A DNA stretch of 64,000 bases from CAZGCA01 sp964524145. GTDB taxonomy: Bacteria > Hydrogenedentota > CAZGCA01. Shown in pieces: positions 53,261-63,143 of this stretch. The notes beneath the pieces are model-generated. The model saw only the letters and a program-made list of their open reading frames with translations, did no database searches and was not told the origin of the DNA. Within the stretch, counting starts at the first letter, position 1; the number at the start of each line of letters is the position of its first letter. The stretch lies in NCBI GenBank assembly GCA_964524145.1, contig CAZGCA010000012.1, positions 21,902 to 85,901 of the forward strand, given 5' to 3'. The position numbers and the translations under genes were made by a program.

Positions 53261-54367
53261 CTACGTTCGAAAGAAGTTCCGTAGGAGGGTGGGGTACGCG
53301 CGCAGGTTGAAGGCAATACTTGCCGAGGCAGCGCATTCAAACGAGCAGTAGCAGCGGCACTTCCTTATTGCACGCACGACTTGCCTTGCGGTCTCGCTTG
53401 CCAGGATGCGCCCGATATCGTAGTCGACGTCACGCAGGTTTCCCAGAAGGTCGGTCTCAAGCGGGAACCCTTCCTGGCCGATAAGCTCGCCGAGAATCTC
53501 GCACGGTCTGACTTCGCCGGTAGGTCCTATCACAACCATCCGCCGACCCGCCACGCACGGCAACACCGCACGGTTCTCAAGAACAGTTCGGGCAACCACG
53601 TCGCCAACGGTATTTTGCATCGCCTTAAACATCCTGTCATACAGCGATTTGCGCTGGACGCGCTTTGCCAGCCGCGTGTGAGCCTCACGAACCGCGTTCG
53701 CGTACTTCACCAGGTCAACGTTCTTGGCCGTCTCATCACGCGTCCTGCCTCGGGCGAGCAACAGGCCGAAATAGTCCATCTCAAACCTGTCCTCGATATA
53801 GTCAAATACCCTGCCGATCCTGTCCTGGTTGAACTTCGAGAAGACCGTTGCCACGCCGAGCGAGAGGTTCTGTCGGCGCCGGACAACATCGGCAAGCTTG
53901 TCATGAGTTTCCACCGTACGGTCAAACGCACCGTTTACACCCCGCATCTCGTCATGCCTCTCGCCGACCTCGTCCAGCGACAAGGTTATCCTGAGCCAGA
54001 TGTCGGGGCAGATCTCGCAGATTTCATCCACGGTCCTGGCAATCTGTTCCGGCATCGACCCATTGGTAGGCATGGTCAAAAACCGGAGCGTGCTGCGTTC
54101 ATAGAACGTTCTCACCACGTCCACGATGTCCTCGCGAAGGAACGGTTCCCCGCCCGTCAGATTCATGTCAAACAGATGAGGCATATGATCCGCTGTCTTC
54201 TCTATCTCTGCGAGCGAAAGTTCCTTGTCTTTATCGACCGCATCGATCTCCTGCCAGTAAAAGCACATCTTGCACTTGTAGTTGCACCGCGCTGTAACGA
54301 AGAAAATGCAGTAGTTGACAGATCGCGGGTGCAACACGGCAGAGATCAAACGTCCGTAGCTGGGCAT
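53261..54367 (-). CDS. Radical SAM/SPASM protein
   Basis: This 368-aa protein has the [4Fe-4S] motif TARCNYKCKMCFYW (C28, C32, C35), the NLTGGEPFLRED SAM segment and a C-terminal Cys group (LPCVAGRRMVVIGPTGEVRPCE, then CRCYCSFEC) of the SPASM/twitch type. The ATG at 54367 has GGAG 8 nt upstream and overlaps the glycosyltransferase gene by 22 nt. Such proteins mature peptides or modify sugars and lipids; pairing with a membrane GT2 suggests a glycolipid or exopolysaccharide product. Last gene of the mtnA operon. Confidence 0.9.
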   Translation of the reverse strand: MPSYGRLISAVLHPRSVNYCIFFVTARCNYKCKMCFYWQEIDAVDKDKELSLAEIEKTADHMPHLFDMNLTGGEPFLREDIVDVVRTFYERSTLRFLTMPTNGSMPEQIARTVDEICEICPDIWLRITLSLDEVGERHDEMRGVNGAFDRTVETHDKLADVVRRRQNLSLGVATVFSKFNQDRIGRVFDYIEDRFEMDYFGLLLARGRTRDETAKNVDLVKYANAVREAHTRLAKRVQRKSLYDRMFKAMQNTVGDVVARTVLENRAVLPCVAGRRMVVIGPTGEVRPCEILGELIGQEGFPLETDLLGNLRDVDYDIGRILASETARQVVRAIRKCRCYCSFECAASASIAFNLRAYPTLLRNFFRT

Positions 54368-55398
54368 CCCGCCTTCTCCTTCTCCCGTGCAAACGGCAGT
54401 GTCAGAACAGACAACCCTGCGGCAGCCGCAAGCACAACAACATGAACGTAGCGAATGAGCACACACCGCACCGCAAATAACAGACCTTCTTCCTTGACAG
54501 TCAACCGGTAGAATCGCCAGTTGGCTCCGACAAACACCGCAACGCACACAACCACCACAAGCCAGGCCCACAGGTACCACAGCGCACAGGCTATAGCGAC
54601 TGGCAACAGCAATGCGGCAGCGTTCGCAAACAGGTTCTCAACCGAAGCCTCCCCAAACCCCTCAAACACCCGGTGCTTGCGGAACGTTCTCACCCACAGG
54701 AATGAGCGACGCGCAAATGGTCTCAGCTCTTTCATAAACGACGCTGGGTAATGATGGCGGATTGTGATGTATTTCACCATGTACACGGGGCCCGTCTTCG
54801 CCGCCCGATACCCAAATTCCATGTCCTCGATTTCCGCTCCTTTGAAACCCTTCGCGTCAAACCCGCCAAGCTTTTCGAATAGGTCACGACGCACCATCGC
54901 GGGACGGGGCCCAATCGTCTTCACTTCAACCACGTCGCCGCGACCACTGCCCTTCTCGATCATTGCATACTCCCACAATGCCTTGTATCGCGATGTGAAC
55001 CCGTTGTTAGCGGGGATACGCGAGTAAGCTCCCATAGCGCATACGGCCTCGGGTTGTGACGTGAAGAATCGGCGTACGCCCGAGATTGTCTCGTCTTCGA
55101 AGACGGTGTCTGCGTCAGTGAAGACAAACATATCGTGGCTTGCATGGTGGGCGCCCAGATTCCGCGCACCCGCGGGCCCGCCCTGCGACTCGGTCCGCAG
55201 CAATCGCACCCGCGGAAACGCTCGGACGACCTCGGACGTTTTGTCAGTTGAACAGTCGTCCACAACGATCACTTCAATGGCGTCGTCGGCTTGTGTCATG
55301 ATCGATTCCAGCAGCTTCCCGATGGTACCCGCTGAATTGAAGGCGGGTATAATGATCGACAACGCCAGCTCCGTACTGTGCACTTCGGATTCGTTCAA
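54346..55398 (-). CDS. Family 2 glycosyltransferase with C-terminal membrane segment
   Basis: This 350-aa GT-A enzyme shows LSIIIPAFNSAGTIGKLLES, VIVVDDCSTD, and the metal-binding DxD in VFTDADTVFED; the acceptor-side ED is in GAEIEDMEFGYRA. Hydrophobic segments near 262-275, 277-292 and 310-335 anchor it in the inner membrane. The start is a TTG at 55398, 15 nt after relA, with only a distant AGGA, so it may be translated by coupling. It probably moves a sugar to a lipid carrier. Confidence 0.9.
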   Translation of the reverse strand: MNESEVHSTELALSIIIPAFNSAGTIGKLLESIMTQADDAIEVIVVDDCSTDKTSEVVRAFPRVRLLRTESQGGPAGARNLGAHHASHDMFVFTDADTVFEDETISGVRRFFTSQPEAVCAMGAYSRIPANNGFTSRYKALWEYAMIEKGSGRGDVVEVKTIGPRPAMVRRDLFEKLGGFDAKGFKGAEIEDMEFGYRAAKTGPVYMVKYITIRHHYPASFMKELRPFARRSFLWVRTFRKHRVFEGFGEASVENLFANAAALLLPVAIACALWYLWAWLVVVVCVAVFVGANWRFYRLTVKEEGLLFAVRCVLIRYVHVVVLAAAAGLSVLTLPFAREKEKAGCPATDV

Positions 55399-55413
55399 GA
55401 CAGCATCAACGTC

Positions 55414-57438
55414 CTATCGGTACTCCGTTGGTTTGAGTCGGCTGATGCCTGTAACGCCGCTCACCTGGTTCACCGTGGCAATGACCTTGTCCAACTGTCC
55501 CTCTTCGGTCAACTCGAAGACAAGATCGATCATGCCGCGATGATTTCTGGCTTTGTACGCGCGTGCCTGCGAGATGTTTACCGTGAGTGGCACGAATGAT
55601 TGCAGGATATCCGATAGCAGGTTGGGCCGGTCGATTGCGGTTATTCGTATGCCAGCGGTTTCGATGATTCTCGTTTCGCCTTCCCACTGGGCGGGCACGA
55701 TTCGCGCCTCGTCACGGCAGGCCTGCAGGAAGTGAGGACAGTCTGCCCGATGCACGGAGACACGACCTCGCGTTACATACCCTACCACCTGCTCGCCTGG
55801 CATTGGGTCGCAACATTTGGCGAAATGCACCTGCAACCCCTTTTGACCTTCAATGCGTATCCTGTGCTCTCGGCCATGGACGCCCCTGCGCACTTCACGC
55901 CGCCGTTCGGCTCGAGCCGGCGGAACAGGCTCGGCGGGGCGTCCCGCACCCTCCTCGACTTCTTCGAGCTCGCCTCGAGCCCGCAGTGAATGTCGTATCC
56001 TATAGCGCGCCTTTGGTGTCTTCACAAACTCGAGCCAGTCGCGGTGAGGCACCTGTGTCTTTGACGTCAGAATCTCGACCCTGTCGCCTTGCTGCAGGTT
56101 GTAACGCAACGGCACCATCTTCCCGTTGACCCGCGCACCGAGACAGTGGTCGCCTATCTCGGTGTGTATCGCGTAGGCGAAATCGACGGGAGTGGAACCG
56201 CGAGGCAGCACCCTGACATGACCCTTCGGAGTGAAGACGTAGACCTCGTTTGCAAAGAGGTCTATCTTCAGGCTTTCCATAAACTCTTTGGGGTCCTTGG
56301 CATCTTGAAGCCATTCTATCATCTGCCGAAACCAGAGCAGCTTCTGGTCCAGCTGTTCGTCAACTTTGCGAGGTCCTTGTTTGTACCGCCAGTGTGCCGC
56401 TATACCCTCCTCTGCGGTACGGTGCATATCGAGCGTGCGAATCTGTATCTCGAGCGTCTCGCCCGTGTCGCGCACCACAATGGTGTGCAACGACTGATAC
56501 ATGTTCGCCTTCGGCATGGCAATGTAATCCTTCACCTTGCCGGGCAACGGCTTCCAATGGCTGTGAATAATACCCATCGCCGCATAGCAATCGGCAAGGT
56601 TTTTTGTTAACACCCGCACCGCGAGGAGATCAAATATCTGGTCGAAATCTCTTCCCTGTTCGACCATTTTGTGATACACGCTATAGAGATGCTTTGGTCG
56701 CCCCATCACTTCGGCGTCGATCTCTGCCCCTTTTAGGAATGTCTTGATGTGGGTGCAGGCATCCTGGGCCGAGTTTTCCCGTTCCCGTCGTTTCCGTGCT
56801 ATGCGGGACGCCAGTTCCTTGTATTCCCTTGGCTTCAGATACCGGAACGCGAGATCTTCAAGCTCCCATCTGACCTTTGCTATGCCAAGCCGGTGGGCGA
56901 GCGGCGCGTATATCTCAAGCGTATCGCGTGAGATACGTTCTATCTTCTCGGGCGGAAGATACTGCAAGGTGCGCATGTTGTGCATTCTGTCCGCCAATTT
57001 GATAAGGATGACCCGGATGTCTTCGGCCATCGCGACAAGCATCTTGCGCAGGTTTTCGGCTGCGTGTTCCTCATCGGTCTTGAACCCGAGCATGCTTATC
57101 TTCGTCACGCCGGCCACCAGCATGGCGACCTCGTGGCCAAATCGCTCTTCTACGGCGCCGATTTCACAGCCGGTATCTTCAACGACGTCGTGGAGCAGCC
57201 CAGCCGCTATGGTAACTGTATCCAGCTCGAGTTCGGCAAGAATGCGCGCCACCTCTACACAATGGGAGAAGAAGGGTTCGCCCGACAGGCGGAACTGCCC
57301 CTCGTGCGCGGCCTTGCTGAACGAATATGCCGCCGCGAGCAGGTTCTCGTCAGCCGACGGGCTGTACTTCCTGACCTGCGCCAGCAACTCGGTCAAGTAA
57401 CGACTGTGTTTTGCAGTCTCAGATACGACCTCTGCCAT
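55414..57438 (-). CDS. Bifunctional (p)ppGpp synthetase/hydrolase, RelA/SpoT family
   Basis: This is a 674-aa stringent-response enzyme. The HD hydrolase domain is intact (LLHDVVEDT, His83-Asp84), the synthetase domain has GRPKHLYSVYHKM and KDYIAMPKANMYQSLHT, a TGS domain follows (VFTPKGHVRVLPRGSTPVDFAYA), then FAKCCDPMPGE (zinc-finger/CC domain) and a C-terminal ACT domain. Between TGS and the CC domain the usual helical stretch is cut to an Arg/Glu-rich linker (EEVEEGAGRPAEPVPPARAE), so the protein is some 50 residues short. The ATG at 57438 is 8 nt after recJ. Both activities should be present. Confidence 0.93.
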   Translation of the reverse strand: MAEVVSETAKHSRYLTELLAQVRKYSPSADENLLAAAYSFSKAAHEGQFRLSGEPFFSHCVEVARILAELELDTVTIAAGLLHDVVEDTGCEIGAVEERFGHEVAMLVAGVTKISMLGFKTDEEHAAENLRKMLVAMAEDIRVILIKLADRMHNMRTLQYLPPEKIERISRDTLEIYAPLAHRLGIAKVRWELEDLAFRYLKPREYKELASRIARKRRERENSAQDACTHIKTFLKGAEIDAEVMGRPKHLYSVYHKMVEQGRDFDQIFDLLAVRVLTKNLADCYAAMGIIHSHWKPLPGKVKDYIAMPKANMYQSLHTIVVRDTGETLEIQIRTLDMHRTAEEGIAAHWRYKQGPRKVDEQLDQKLLWFRQMIEWLQDAKDPKEFMESLKIDLFANEVYVFTPKGHVRVLPRGSTPVDFAYAIHTEIGDHCLGARVNGKMVPLRYNLQQGDRVEILTSKTQVPHRDWLEFVKTPKARYRIRHSLRARGELEEVEEGAGRPAEPVPPARAERRREVRRGVHGREHRIRIEGQKGLQVHFAKCCDPMPGEQVVGYVTRGRVSVHRADCPHFLQACRDEARIVPAQWEGETRIIETAGIRITAIDRPNLLSDILQSFVPLTVNISQARAYKARNHRGMIDLVFELTEEGQLDKVIATVNQVSGVTGISRLKPTEYR

Positions 57439-57446
57439 GCCTCGCT

Positions 57447-59120
57447 CTACTCCGACACCTTGATGTCTTTCAACACCAATTCCAACTGCCTCCTCCCACC
57501 CCACTCGTTGATCTGAGGCGTGTACGCAACATCAAGAGGGGGAGTTCCGGATAGCATGCTGGCCATATCGCCCATGTTGAACCCTATCGCACTGAGTTTC
57601 GAATCGCCGGCGCTCAGCCAGAGCTTCAAATGCTTTTCCTTTAGACATCGGAAGCTATTCAAGCCAACGCCGAAGCTCGCAAACACCGGTTTTCGGTTGC
57701 CAGCGCCGAATGGCTGCAAGTATTCTATCTCTTGAACAATCTGATAATCAAGGTCTTCGAGGGCCAATAGCGCATCGATTTCGACTGTGGGTAACAGATC
57801 CGCCGTGGAAACCTGCGAGCGAACGGCTCGGTCGAAGGCGTCGCGAAAAAGCGGTATCGAATCCTCCTCTACTGTCAATCCGGCGGCAAGCCGGTGACCA
57901 CCGAATCCCTCGAGGTGCAACGCGCATTCCGTCAGACCAGCATGAAGATCGAAATCGCGAATGCTGCGTGCCGAACCCCTTCCGAGACCGTCCTTGAGCG
58001 CGATAAGCACCGTGGGCCTGTAGTAGCGTCTTACCAACCGCGATGCGACAATGCCTATGACACCAGGATGCCACCGATCGCTTGCCAGCACGATGCCCGA
58101 CCGGTTCTCGTTGCCACAGTGCTCCACCAGCGCCACAGCTTCAGTGAAGATGTCGTCCTCTATCTGCCGTCTATCACGGTTCAGTTGGTCAAGCTCGTGG
58201 GCGATCCCTTCTGCCTCAGCAGCATCTTGCGTGAGCAACAACTCGACCGCGCGGCGCGCCGACCCAATACGTCCGGTCGCGTTAAGCCGTGGAGCAAGCT
58301 GAAACGCTATACTGCCCGCTGCTATCCTTCCCGGACGCAAGCCGGCAACGTCAATCAACGCTTGAACACCGAGGCGGGGCGACTCGTTTATCCGCTGGAG
58401 CCCTTCAGCCACCACCACACGGTTCTCGTCGCGCAACGGCACAATATCCGCAACAGTACCCAACGCGATCAGATCGAGACCCCTGAGTTCGCCTGTCAGA
58501 GCCTGGACGAGCTTGCCGGCGACCAAGACACCGCTCATGTCGCGCCACGGGACTTGAGAATCGGGCCGTTTCGGGTTCAGCACTGCGAGCGCGTCCGGGA
58601 CGCCCTTCAGTTCCGGCTCGTGATGGTCGACAACGATCGTGTCGACGCCACGTGACCGCGCGAAGTTTACCGCGTCGAAAGCCCCCATACCGTTGTCAAC
58701 GGTGAGGACGAGCGACACGCCCGCGTCCAATGCCTCACGAGCATGCTGCTCCTGCATTCCGTACCCTTCAGTTGTCCTATCGGGCATGGTGTATTGGACA
58801 TCCGCTCCCAGGGTACCCAGCGCTGCGACCAACAGCGCGGTACCGGTCACGCCGTCGGCGTCGTAGTCCCCGAACACCAGTATCCGCTCGCGCTCATCTA
58901 TCGCTGCCCGGATCCGTCGCACGGCGACCGTCATATCCTTGAAAAGGAATGGGTCCGAAAGCGTCGAGATGGTCGGCGAAAGAAACCGTCGCGCGTCCTC
59001 AAGCGTGGCCACCCCGCGGTTGCAGAGAGTTAGCGCCACAACCCGTGTGATGGAAAGCTTCGAGACGAGATGATCGACAAGCTGTTCGTCCGTCGATGCG
59101 ATCTCCCAGCGAGTCTCCAT
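57447..59120 (-). CDS. recJ: Single-stranded-DNA exonuclease RecJ
   Basis: This 557-aa 5'-3' exonuclease of the DHH family has the metal motifs VFGDYDADGVTG (85-90) and VVDHHEPE (165-167), the DHHA1 segment EGFGGHRLAAGLTVEE, and a C-terminal OB-like domain. The ATG at 59120 shares its A with the cmk stop (TGATG), with GGAGAGG 6 nt upstream. It acts in recombination and base-excision or mismatch repair in the cytoplasm. Confidence 0.95.
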   Translation of the reverse strand: METRWEIASTDEQLVDHLVSKLSITRVVALTLCNRGVATLEDARRFLSPTISTLSDPFLFKDMTVAVRRIRAAIDERERILVFGDYDADGVTGTALLVAALGTLGADVQYTMPDRTTEGYGMQEQHAREALDAGVSLVLTVDNGMGAFDAVNFARSRGVDTIVVDHHEPELKGVPDALAVLNPKRPDSQVPWRDMSGVLVAGKLVQALTGELRGLDLIALGTVADIVPLRDENRVVVAEGLQRINESPRLGVQALIDVAGLRPGRIAAGSIAFQLAPRLNATGRIGSARRAVELLLTQDAAEAEGIAHELDQLNRDRRQIEDDIFTEAVALVEHCGNENRSGIVLASDRWHPGVIGIVASRLVRRYYRPTVLIALKDGLGRGSARSIRDFDLHAGLTECALHLEGFGGHRLAAGLTVEEDSIPLFRDAFDRAVRSQVSTADLLPTVEIDALLALEDLDYQIVQEIEYLQPFGAGNRKPVFASFGVGLNSFRCLKEKHLKLWLSAGDSKLSAIGFNMGDMASMLSGTPPLDVAYTPQINEWGGRRQLELVLKDIKVSE

Positions 59121-59800
59121 CACAGACCTCTCCGGCGTGCTTCCTCTACGATCCTGTTAACAACCTCATCGATGGAGAGGCCCGTCGAATCAACGACCAC
59201 TGCATCGCCGGCTTTCATGAGCGGTGCCACGTTTCGCGTCATGTCTCTCTTATCCCGGGCTTCGAGCTCGTCTCTTACAATAGCAAACGGTTGATCCATA
59301 CCCTTCTCGACATATTCGCTATGCCGGCGGCGAGCCCGTTCGTCGACGTCTGCGTCAAGATACACTTTGCACGCTGCCTGCGGGAAGATCACCGTCCCGG
59401 TATCCCGCCCCTCAGCAACGACCGTACCGCCTGCCGACTCGGCTATCGTTCGGGACATCTCGACAACAACCTCTCGCGCACGAGGCAACTGGTCCACGTA
59501 ACGAACGTTTCGAGTAACCTCGGGAGTGCGAATCTCAGACGTTACGTCCGCGCCATCGACTGCGACCATCGTCCCGGTTTCCCCGGGCGTCAGCTCGATG
59601 GTCAAGCGCCGTGCCAACCCGACTATGGCGTCCCCATCATCCAGCGGAATCCGCGCTCGCATCACCGCCAGTGTTATGCACCGATATATTGCGCCCGTGT
59701 CGAGGTAGAGACATTCAAGCTTCTGCGCGACGAGACGCGCAACGGTGCTCTTGCCGGCCCCCACGGGACCGTCAATAGCTATTACCTTCGTTCTTTCCAT
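59120..59800 (-). CDS. cmk: Cytidylate kinase
   Basis: This 226-aa enzyme phosphorylates CMP/dCMP. It has Walker A IDGPVGAGKSTVARLVA (Ala in place of the common Ser), the substrate motif YLDTGAIYR, AEGRDTGTVIFPQA and the lid ARRRHSEY. The ATG at 59800 begins the typical MERTKVIAIDGP; upstream in-frame codons do not match the family. It follows mtnA by 16 nt and is coupled to recJ. Confidence 0.95.
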   Translation of the reverse strand: MERTKVIAIDGPVGAGKSTVARLVAQKLECLYLDTGAIYRCITLAVMRARIPLDDGDAIVGLARRLTIELTPGETGTMVAVDGADVTSEIRTPEVTRNVRYVDQLPRAREVVVEMSRTIAESAGGTVVAEGRDTGTVIFPQAACKVYLDADVDERARRRHSEYVEKGMDQPFAIVRDELEARDKRDMTRNVAPLMKAGDAVVVDSTGLSIDEVVNRIVEEARRRGL

Positions 59801-59816
59801 CTCCAACTCTGCACGG

Positions 59817-60854
59817 CTACTCGAAGATCGCCTGTATTGCAGTCTCAAAGGGCTCGCGCAAAATGCCTTTCTCTGTGACTATGCCGGTTATGAGTTCAGC
59901 GGGGGTGACGTCAAACGCCGGCGAGTAGACGTTTACGCCCGCTGGTGCTGTTCGTCTCCCGAAACCCTCTGTGACTTCGGTCGTGTCGCGTTCCTCGATC
60001 GGTATCTGATCGCCTGACGGGATGCTTGTGTCGAACGTTGACACCGGCGCAGCCACATAGAATGGCACGTTGTGTGCGCGCGCCAGCAGGGCAACTCCGT
60101 ACGTCCCGATCTTGTTTGCCGCGTCACCGTTTGCGGCAATCCGGTCGGCGCCAACGATGACCAGGTCTATCTTCCCTTCCTTCATGACCTGTGCCGCAGT
60201 ATTGTCGCATATCAGCGTTACGTCGACACCGGATTGCATAAGCTCCCATGCGGTCAGCCGAGCACCCTGAAGCAACGGCCGGGTTTCGTCGGCATAAACC
60301 GATATGCGTTTGCCCTGCTCTTGGGCCGCGTATATGAGGGCAAGAGCGGTACCACGTCCGGCAGTGGCAAGCGCACCGGCGTTGCAGTGTGTCAGAACCG
60401 TGTCGCCATCATGCAAGAGCTCGGAACCGTTCCGGCCTATCTCCGTACAGACCTTCTTGTCCTCCTCCAGTATCCGAATTGCTTCGGATTCGAGATGCGC
60501 CAGAACCTCGGCCGGCTTACAGCCCGCGTTTTCTCGCGCCACGCTCTTCATTCTGTCGAGCGCCCAGAACAGGTTGACTGCGGTAGGTCGCGACGTTGCC
60601 AGGTAGTTGGCCACCTCATCGACCTTCGCCGCCACAGCCGGGCCGTCGCTGAACTCTTGCTCGCGCAAACCGAGCAACACGCCGAACGCGGCCGCGACGC
60701 CTATGGCGGGCGCCCCGCGGACCTTCAGAACCTTGATCGCGTCCCAAACCTCATTGGGACTGTCGCAATAGACATAGCAGAACTCCTCCGGTAGCTTCGT
60801 CTGATCAATGATGCGCAGTCTTTGCGATTCCCAGGATACAGCTTCAACCAGCAC
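59817..60854 (-). CDS. mtnA: Methylthioribose-1-phosphate isomerase
   Basis: This 345-aa enzyme of the methionine salvage pathway is an eIF2B-fold aldose-ketose isomerase. The motifs are VRGAPAIGVAAAFGV at the substrate loop, LTHCNAGALATAGRGTALA (Cys), and IVGADRIAANGDAANKIGTY (Asp and Asn), as in MtnA rather than eIF2B regulators. The GTG start at 60854 has AGGAGG 6-7 nt upstream. It heads a six-gene leftward operon. No other salvage genes are nearby. Confidence 0.95.
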   Translation of the reverse strand: MLVEAVSWESQRLRIIDQTKLPEEFCYVYCDSPNEVWDAIKVLKVRGAPAIGVAAAFGVLLGLREQEFSDGPAVAAKVDEVANYLATSRPTAVNLFWALDRMKSVARENAGCKPAEVLAHLESEAIRILEEDKKVCTEIGRNGSELLHDGDTVLTHCNAGALATAGRGTALALIYAAQEQGKRISVYADETRPLLQGARLTAWELMQSGVDVTLICDNTAAQVMKEGKIDLVIVGADRIAANGDAANKIGTYGVALLARAHNVPFYVAAPVSTFDTSIPSGDQIPIEERDTTEVTEGFGRRTAPAGVNVYSPAFDVTPAELITGIVTEKGILREPFETAIQAIFE

Positions 60855-61101
60855 GACGAACCTCCTTCATCATGATTGACCCGCCATCGGACTCCTCAGG
60901 TGTCAGAGCCTGCTACCACGTAGAGTGGGCTCTCTGTTTCTTCAATTATCCTACTTCGCGGTGTCTCAATGCAACACTGAGCGTGGGTCCCCATCCCAAT
61001 GTGAGGCACCATTCTGAGCCCCGTCTCTGGCCGGATATCCCCGAGAAGTCGCAGGTCCCAGGCCAAGAAAGGCCCGCATTCGTTCGGTGGTTCCAGGTTT
61101 G

Positions 61102-62214
61102 CTACCGGGGGGAGCTCGGATTCTGTTGCTGGGGCGGCGACGCGGGTGTTTGCTGCGAACTGCTCACGCCGGGGTATTGCCCTTGTGCCGGGGGCGAGAT
61201 AAGTTGTGGGGGAAACGGTGGCATCCCGGTGCTCTGCACACCCGGACGGACGAGGGTTCCCGCGAGAGGTGCTTGCGGCTGTTGCTGCGTCACGCCCGGC
61301 ATTGTCTGTTGCTGTTGTGGGGAAGGGGTCGGCACTATGCCGGGCGTGGAAAACCCTGTTGTCCTGTATCGCTGATAGTACACCTGTCCGGGCGGCTGCT
61401 CTTGTTGCGGCCAGTAAGCTGGCGGAGCGTCATACCGATACCCGTACTGGCTGGGCAACGCCTGCTGCCACCCGTAATACTGCGCCTGGAGTTGCTGAGC
61501 CCCTCGCCACTGCAGCCGCAGATAGGCTTCCCGTTGGTAACGAGCAGCCTCCTCGGCCGGGATCCAGCGTTGTCCGTAGCGGACGTACCCCCGCGCGCGT
61601 TGCTCCGACCGGTACCTCTCTGCCTCGCGCACCCTGCTAGCCCACTCCCCCCGAAGCTTCTCCCGCGAACCCTCCGGGGCTCGGTCGATGGACTCGACCC
61701 GTTCGAGAGGGATTCGTTTGACATACATACGAACGATGTCGGCGCGCTCGAAAAGCGCGTCAGCCAAGAGGTACTTCTCACTCTCGCCAGCCACCAAGAC
61801 ATCGCTTATCACTTTGCCGGTGTTGAGATAAACGGTGTCGCCTCGGTTTTGAAAGGTGCGCGGCGGCAACGATGCGACCGGCGGCAGCGTCGGCTGAGCG
61901 GCGGCCTCCGAAACAGCCGTCGGAGCGGGCTGACTCATCTGCGGCACCGGTGCCGACCGGGTGGTCGTTCCCGGAGCGATGCTCGGGGGCGCGCCGGACG
62001 GAGGGATACCATAAGGCGGCAACCCGGAAATGGGCTGCGCCGGAGCGACGGCTCCCAGGGGTACCGTTCGTTCGAGGGCAAGGGGTTGCTGGCAGAAGGC
62101 AGGCCATGAAACCACAGCGACAAGGGTCGCACAACATACGGATCGTAGCACCGTTAACGGGTGGCGCCCGAGTGAATTGTGGGCCGGCCTATGCTCTTGG
62201 ATGAAATTGCGCAT
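61102..62214 (-). CDS. Pro/Gln-rich secreted protein of unknown function
   Basis: This 370-aa protein was not recognised. A signal-like hydrophobic segment lies at about 21-41 (ending WPAFCQQP). Low-complexity Pro/Gln/Ala tracts flank a more structured middle (about 118-230) with NRGDTVYLNTGKVISDVLVA and VKRIPLERVESIDRAP, then RARGYVRYGQRWIPAEEAAR, a segment seen in envelope proteins that bear a 'G-x-W-v' peptidoglycan-linked style. The C-terminal 120 residues are mostly Q, P, Y and S. The ATG overlaps the xerD 3' end by 26 nt. A surface or peptidoglycan-associated role is a guess. Confidence 0.7.
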   Translation of the reverse strand: MRNFIQEHRPAHNSLGRHPLTVLRSVCCATLVAVVSWPAFCQQPLALERTVPLGAVAPAQPISGLPPYGIPPSGAPPSIAPGTTTRSAPVPQMSQPAPTAVSEAAAQPTLPPVASLPPRTFQNRGDTVYLNTGKVISDVLVAGESEKYLLADALFERADIVRMYVKRIPLERVESIDRAPEGSREKLRGEWASRVREAERYRSEQRARGYVRYGQRWIPAEEAARYQREAYLRLQWRGAQQLQAQYYGWQQALPSQYGYRYDAPPAYWPQQEQPPGQVYYQRYRTTGFSTPGIVPTPSPQQQQTMPGVTQQQPQAPLAGTLVRPGVQSTGMPPFPPQLISPPAQGQYPGVSSSQQTPASPPQQQNPSSPR

Positions 62215-63076
62215 GAGCCTGTCTTAACCTGTCCTGGGTGACGTGCGTATAGATCTGTGTCGTCGAGATGTCGGCGTGCCCAAGCATCTCCTGGACCGCA
62301 CGCAAGTCGGCGCCGTTGTTAAGCAAGTGTGTCGCAAAGGAGTGTCGCAGCGTATGTGGAGTCACATTCTTGCTGAGCCCCGCACGCAACGCCGTCGCCT
62401 TGATGATCTTCCAGATGTTTTGCCGCGTAAACCCTTTGCCGAGCCTCGTGAGGAACAACGCGTCCGCGTCGGTTCTCTTGCAGAACGTTCCGCGGGCACT
62501 CAAGTAGGCATTCAGCTTCTCGACAGCTTTGCCGCCTATCGGTATCACTCGCTCCTTGTTACCTTTGCCACGACACCGGAGCACGCGCGTCGCCAAATCG
62601 AGATCGTCGAGTCTCAACCCGGCGAGCTCGGACACACGCAGCCCACATGAGTAGAACAGTTCAAGTATCGCTCCATCACGGACGCCACGCGGTCCTTCGG
62701 CCATCTGGACGCCGAGCAGCCGGTCGACTTCCAGCGGCGACAACACCTCCGGCAAGCGGCGCCAGATTCTGGGGGTGTCGAAATTCTCAGTCGGATCGTT
62801 GTCGAGCAACCCTTCTGCAGACAGGTACTTGTGGAACAAGCGTATCGCAGCGAGATGCCTGGCTATCGAGCGAGCAGTCAACCCGGACTCCTTGAGCTCG
62901 AGCAGGTGGTCGAGCACATCCTCACCCATTATCCTCGTCGGGGCGCTGACCCGGGCCTCGTCTGCAAGAAACGACATATAGCGCAGCACGTCACGGGTAT
63001 ACGCGTCGCATGTGTTGGCCGAGAGGGATCGTTCGACCATCAAATACTCGATGAACGGCTTGAGGTATTGGTCCAA
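62189..63076 (-). CDS. xerD: Tyrosine recombinase XerD
   Basis: This 295-aa site-specific recombinase resolves chromosome dimers at dif together with XerC. All catalytic residues are seen: Arg147 (SCGLRVSELAGL), Lys171 (GKGNKERVIP), His241 and Arg244 (TPHTLRHSFATHLL), His267 (LGHADISTTQIYTH) and Tyr276. Length and N-terminal SAM-like domain are standard for XerD/XerC. The start is a TTG at 63076 with AGGA shortly upstream. No flanking repeats or att-like sites suggest a mobile element, so the housekeeping role is favoured. Confidence 0.93.
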   Translation of the reverse strand: MDQYLKPFIEYLMVERSLSANTCDAYTRDVLRYMSFLADEARVSAPTRIMGEDVLDHLLELKESGLTARSIARHLAAIRLFHKYLSAEGLLDNDPTENFDTPRIWRRLPEVLSPLEVDRLLGVQMAEGPRGVRDGAILELFYSCGLRVSELAGLRLDDLDLATRVLRCRGKGNKERVIPIGGKAVEKLNAYLSARGTFCKRTDADALFLTRLGKGFTRQNIWKIIKATALRAGLSKNVTPHTLRHSFATHLLNNGADLRAVQEMLGHADISTTQIYTHVTQDRLRQAHAQFHPRA

Positions 63077-63143
63077 AATATCCTGCCTGCCGCCGGCCGT
63101 GTATCACGGCAAGTCCTGCATGCTGCGGCGCTGCAACGTCGAA

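Noticed and set aside
62189..63076. Tyrosine recombinase as an integrase of a mobile element
   Set aside because: Length, catalytic spacing and lack of tRNA, att repeats or phage genes fit housekeeping XerD.
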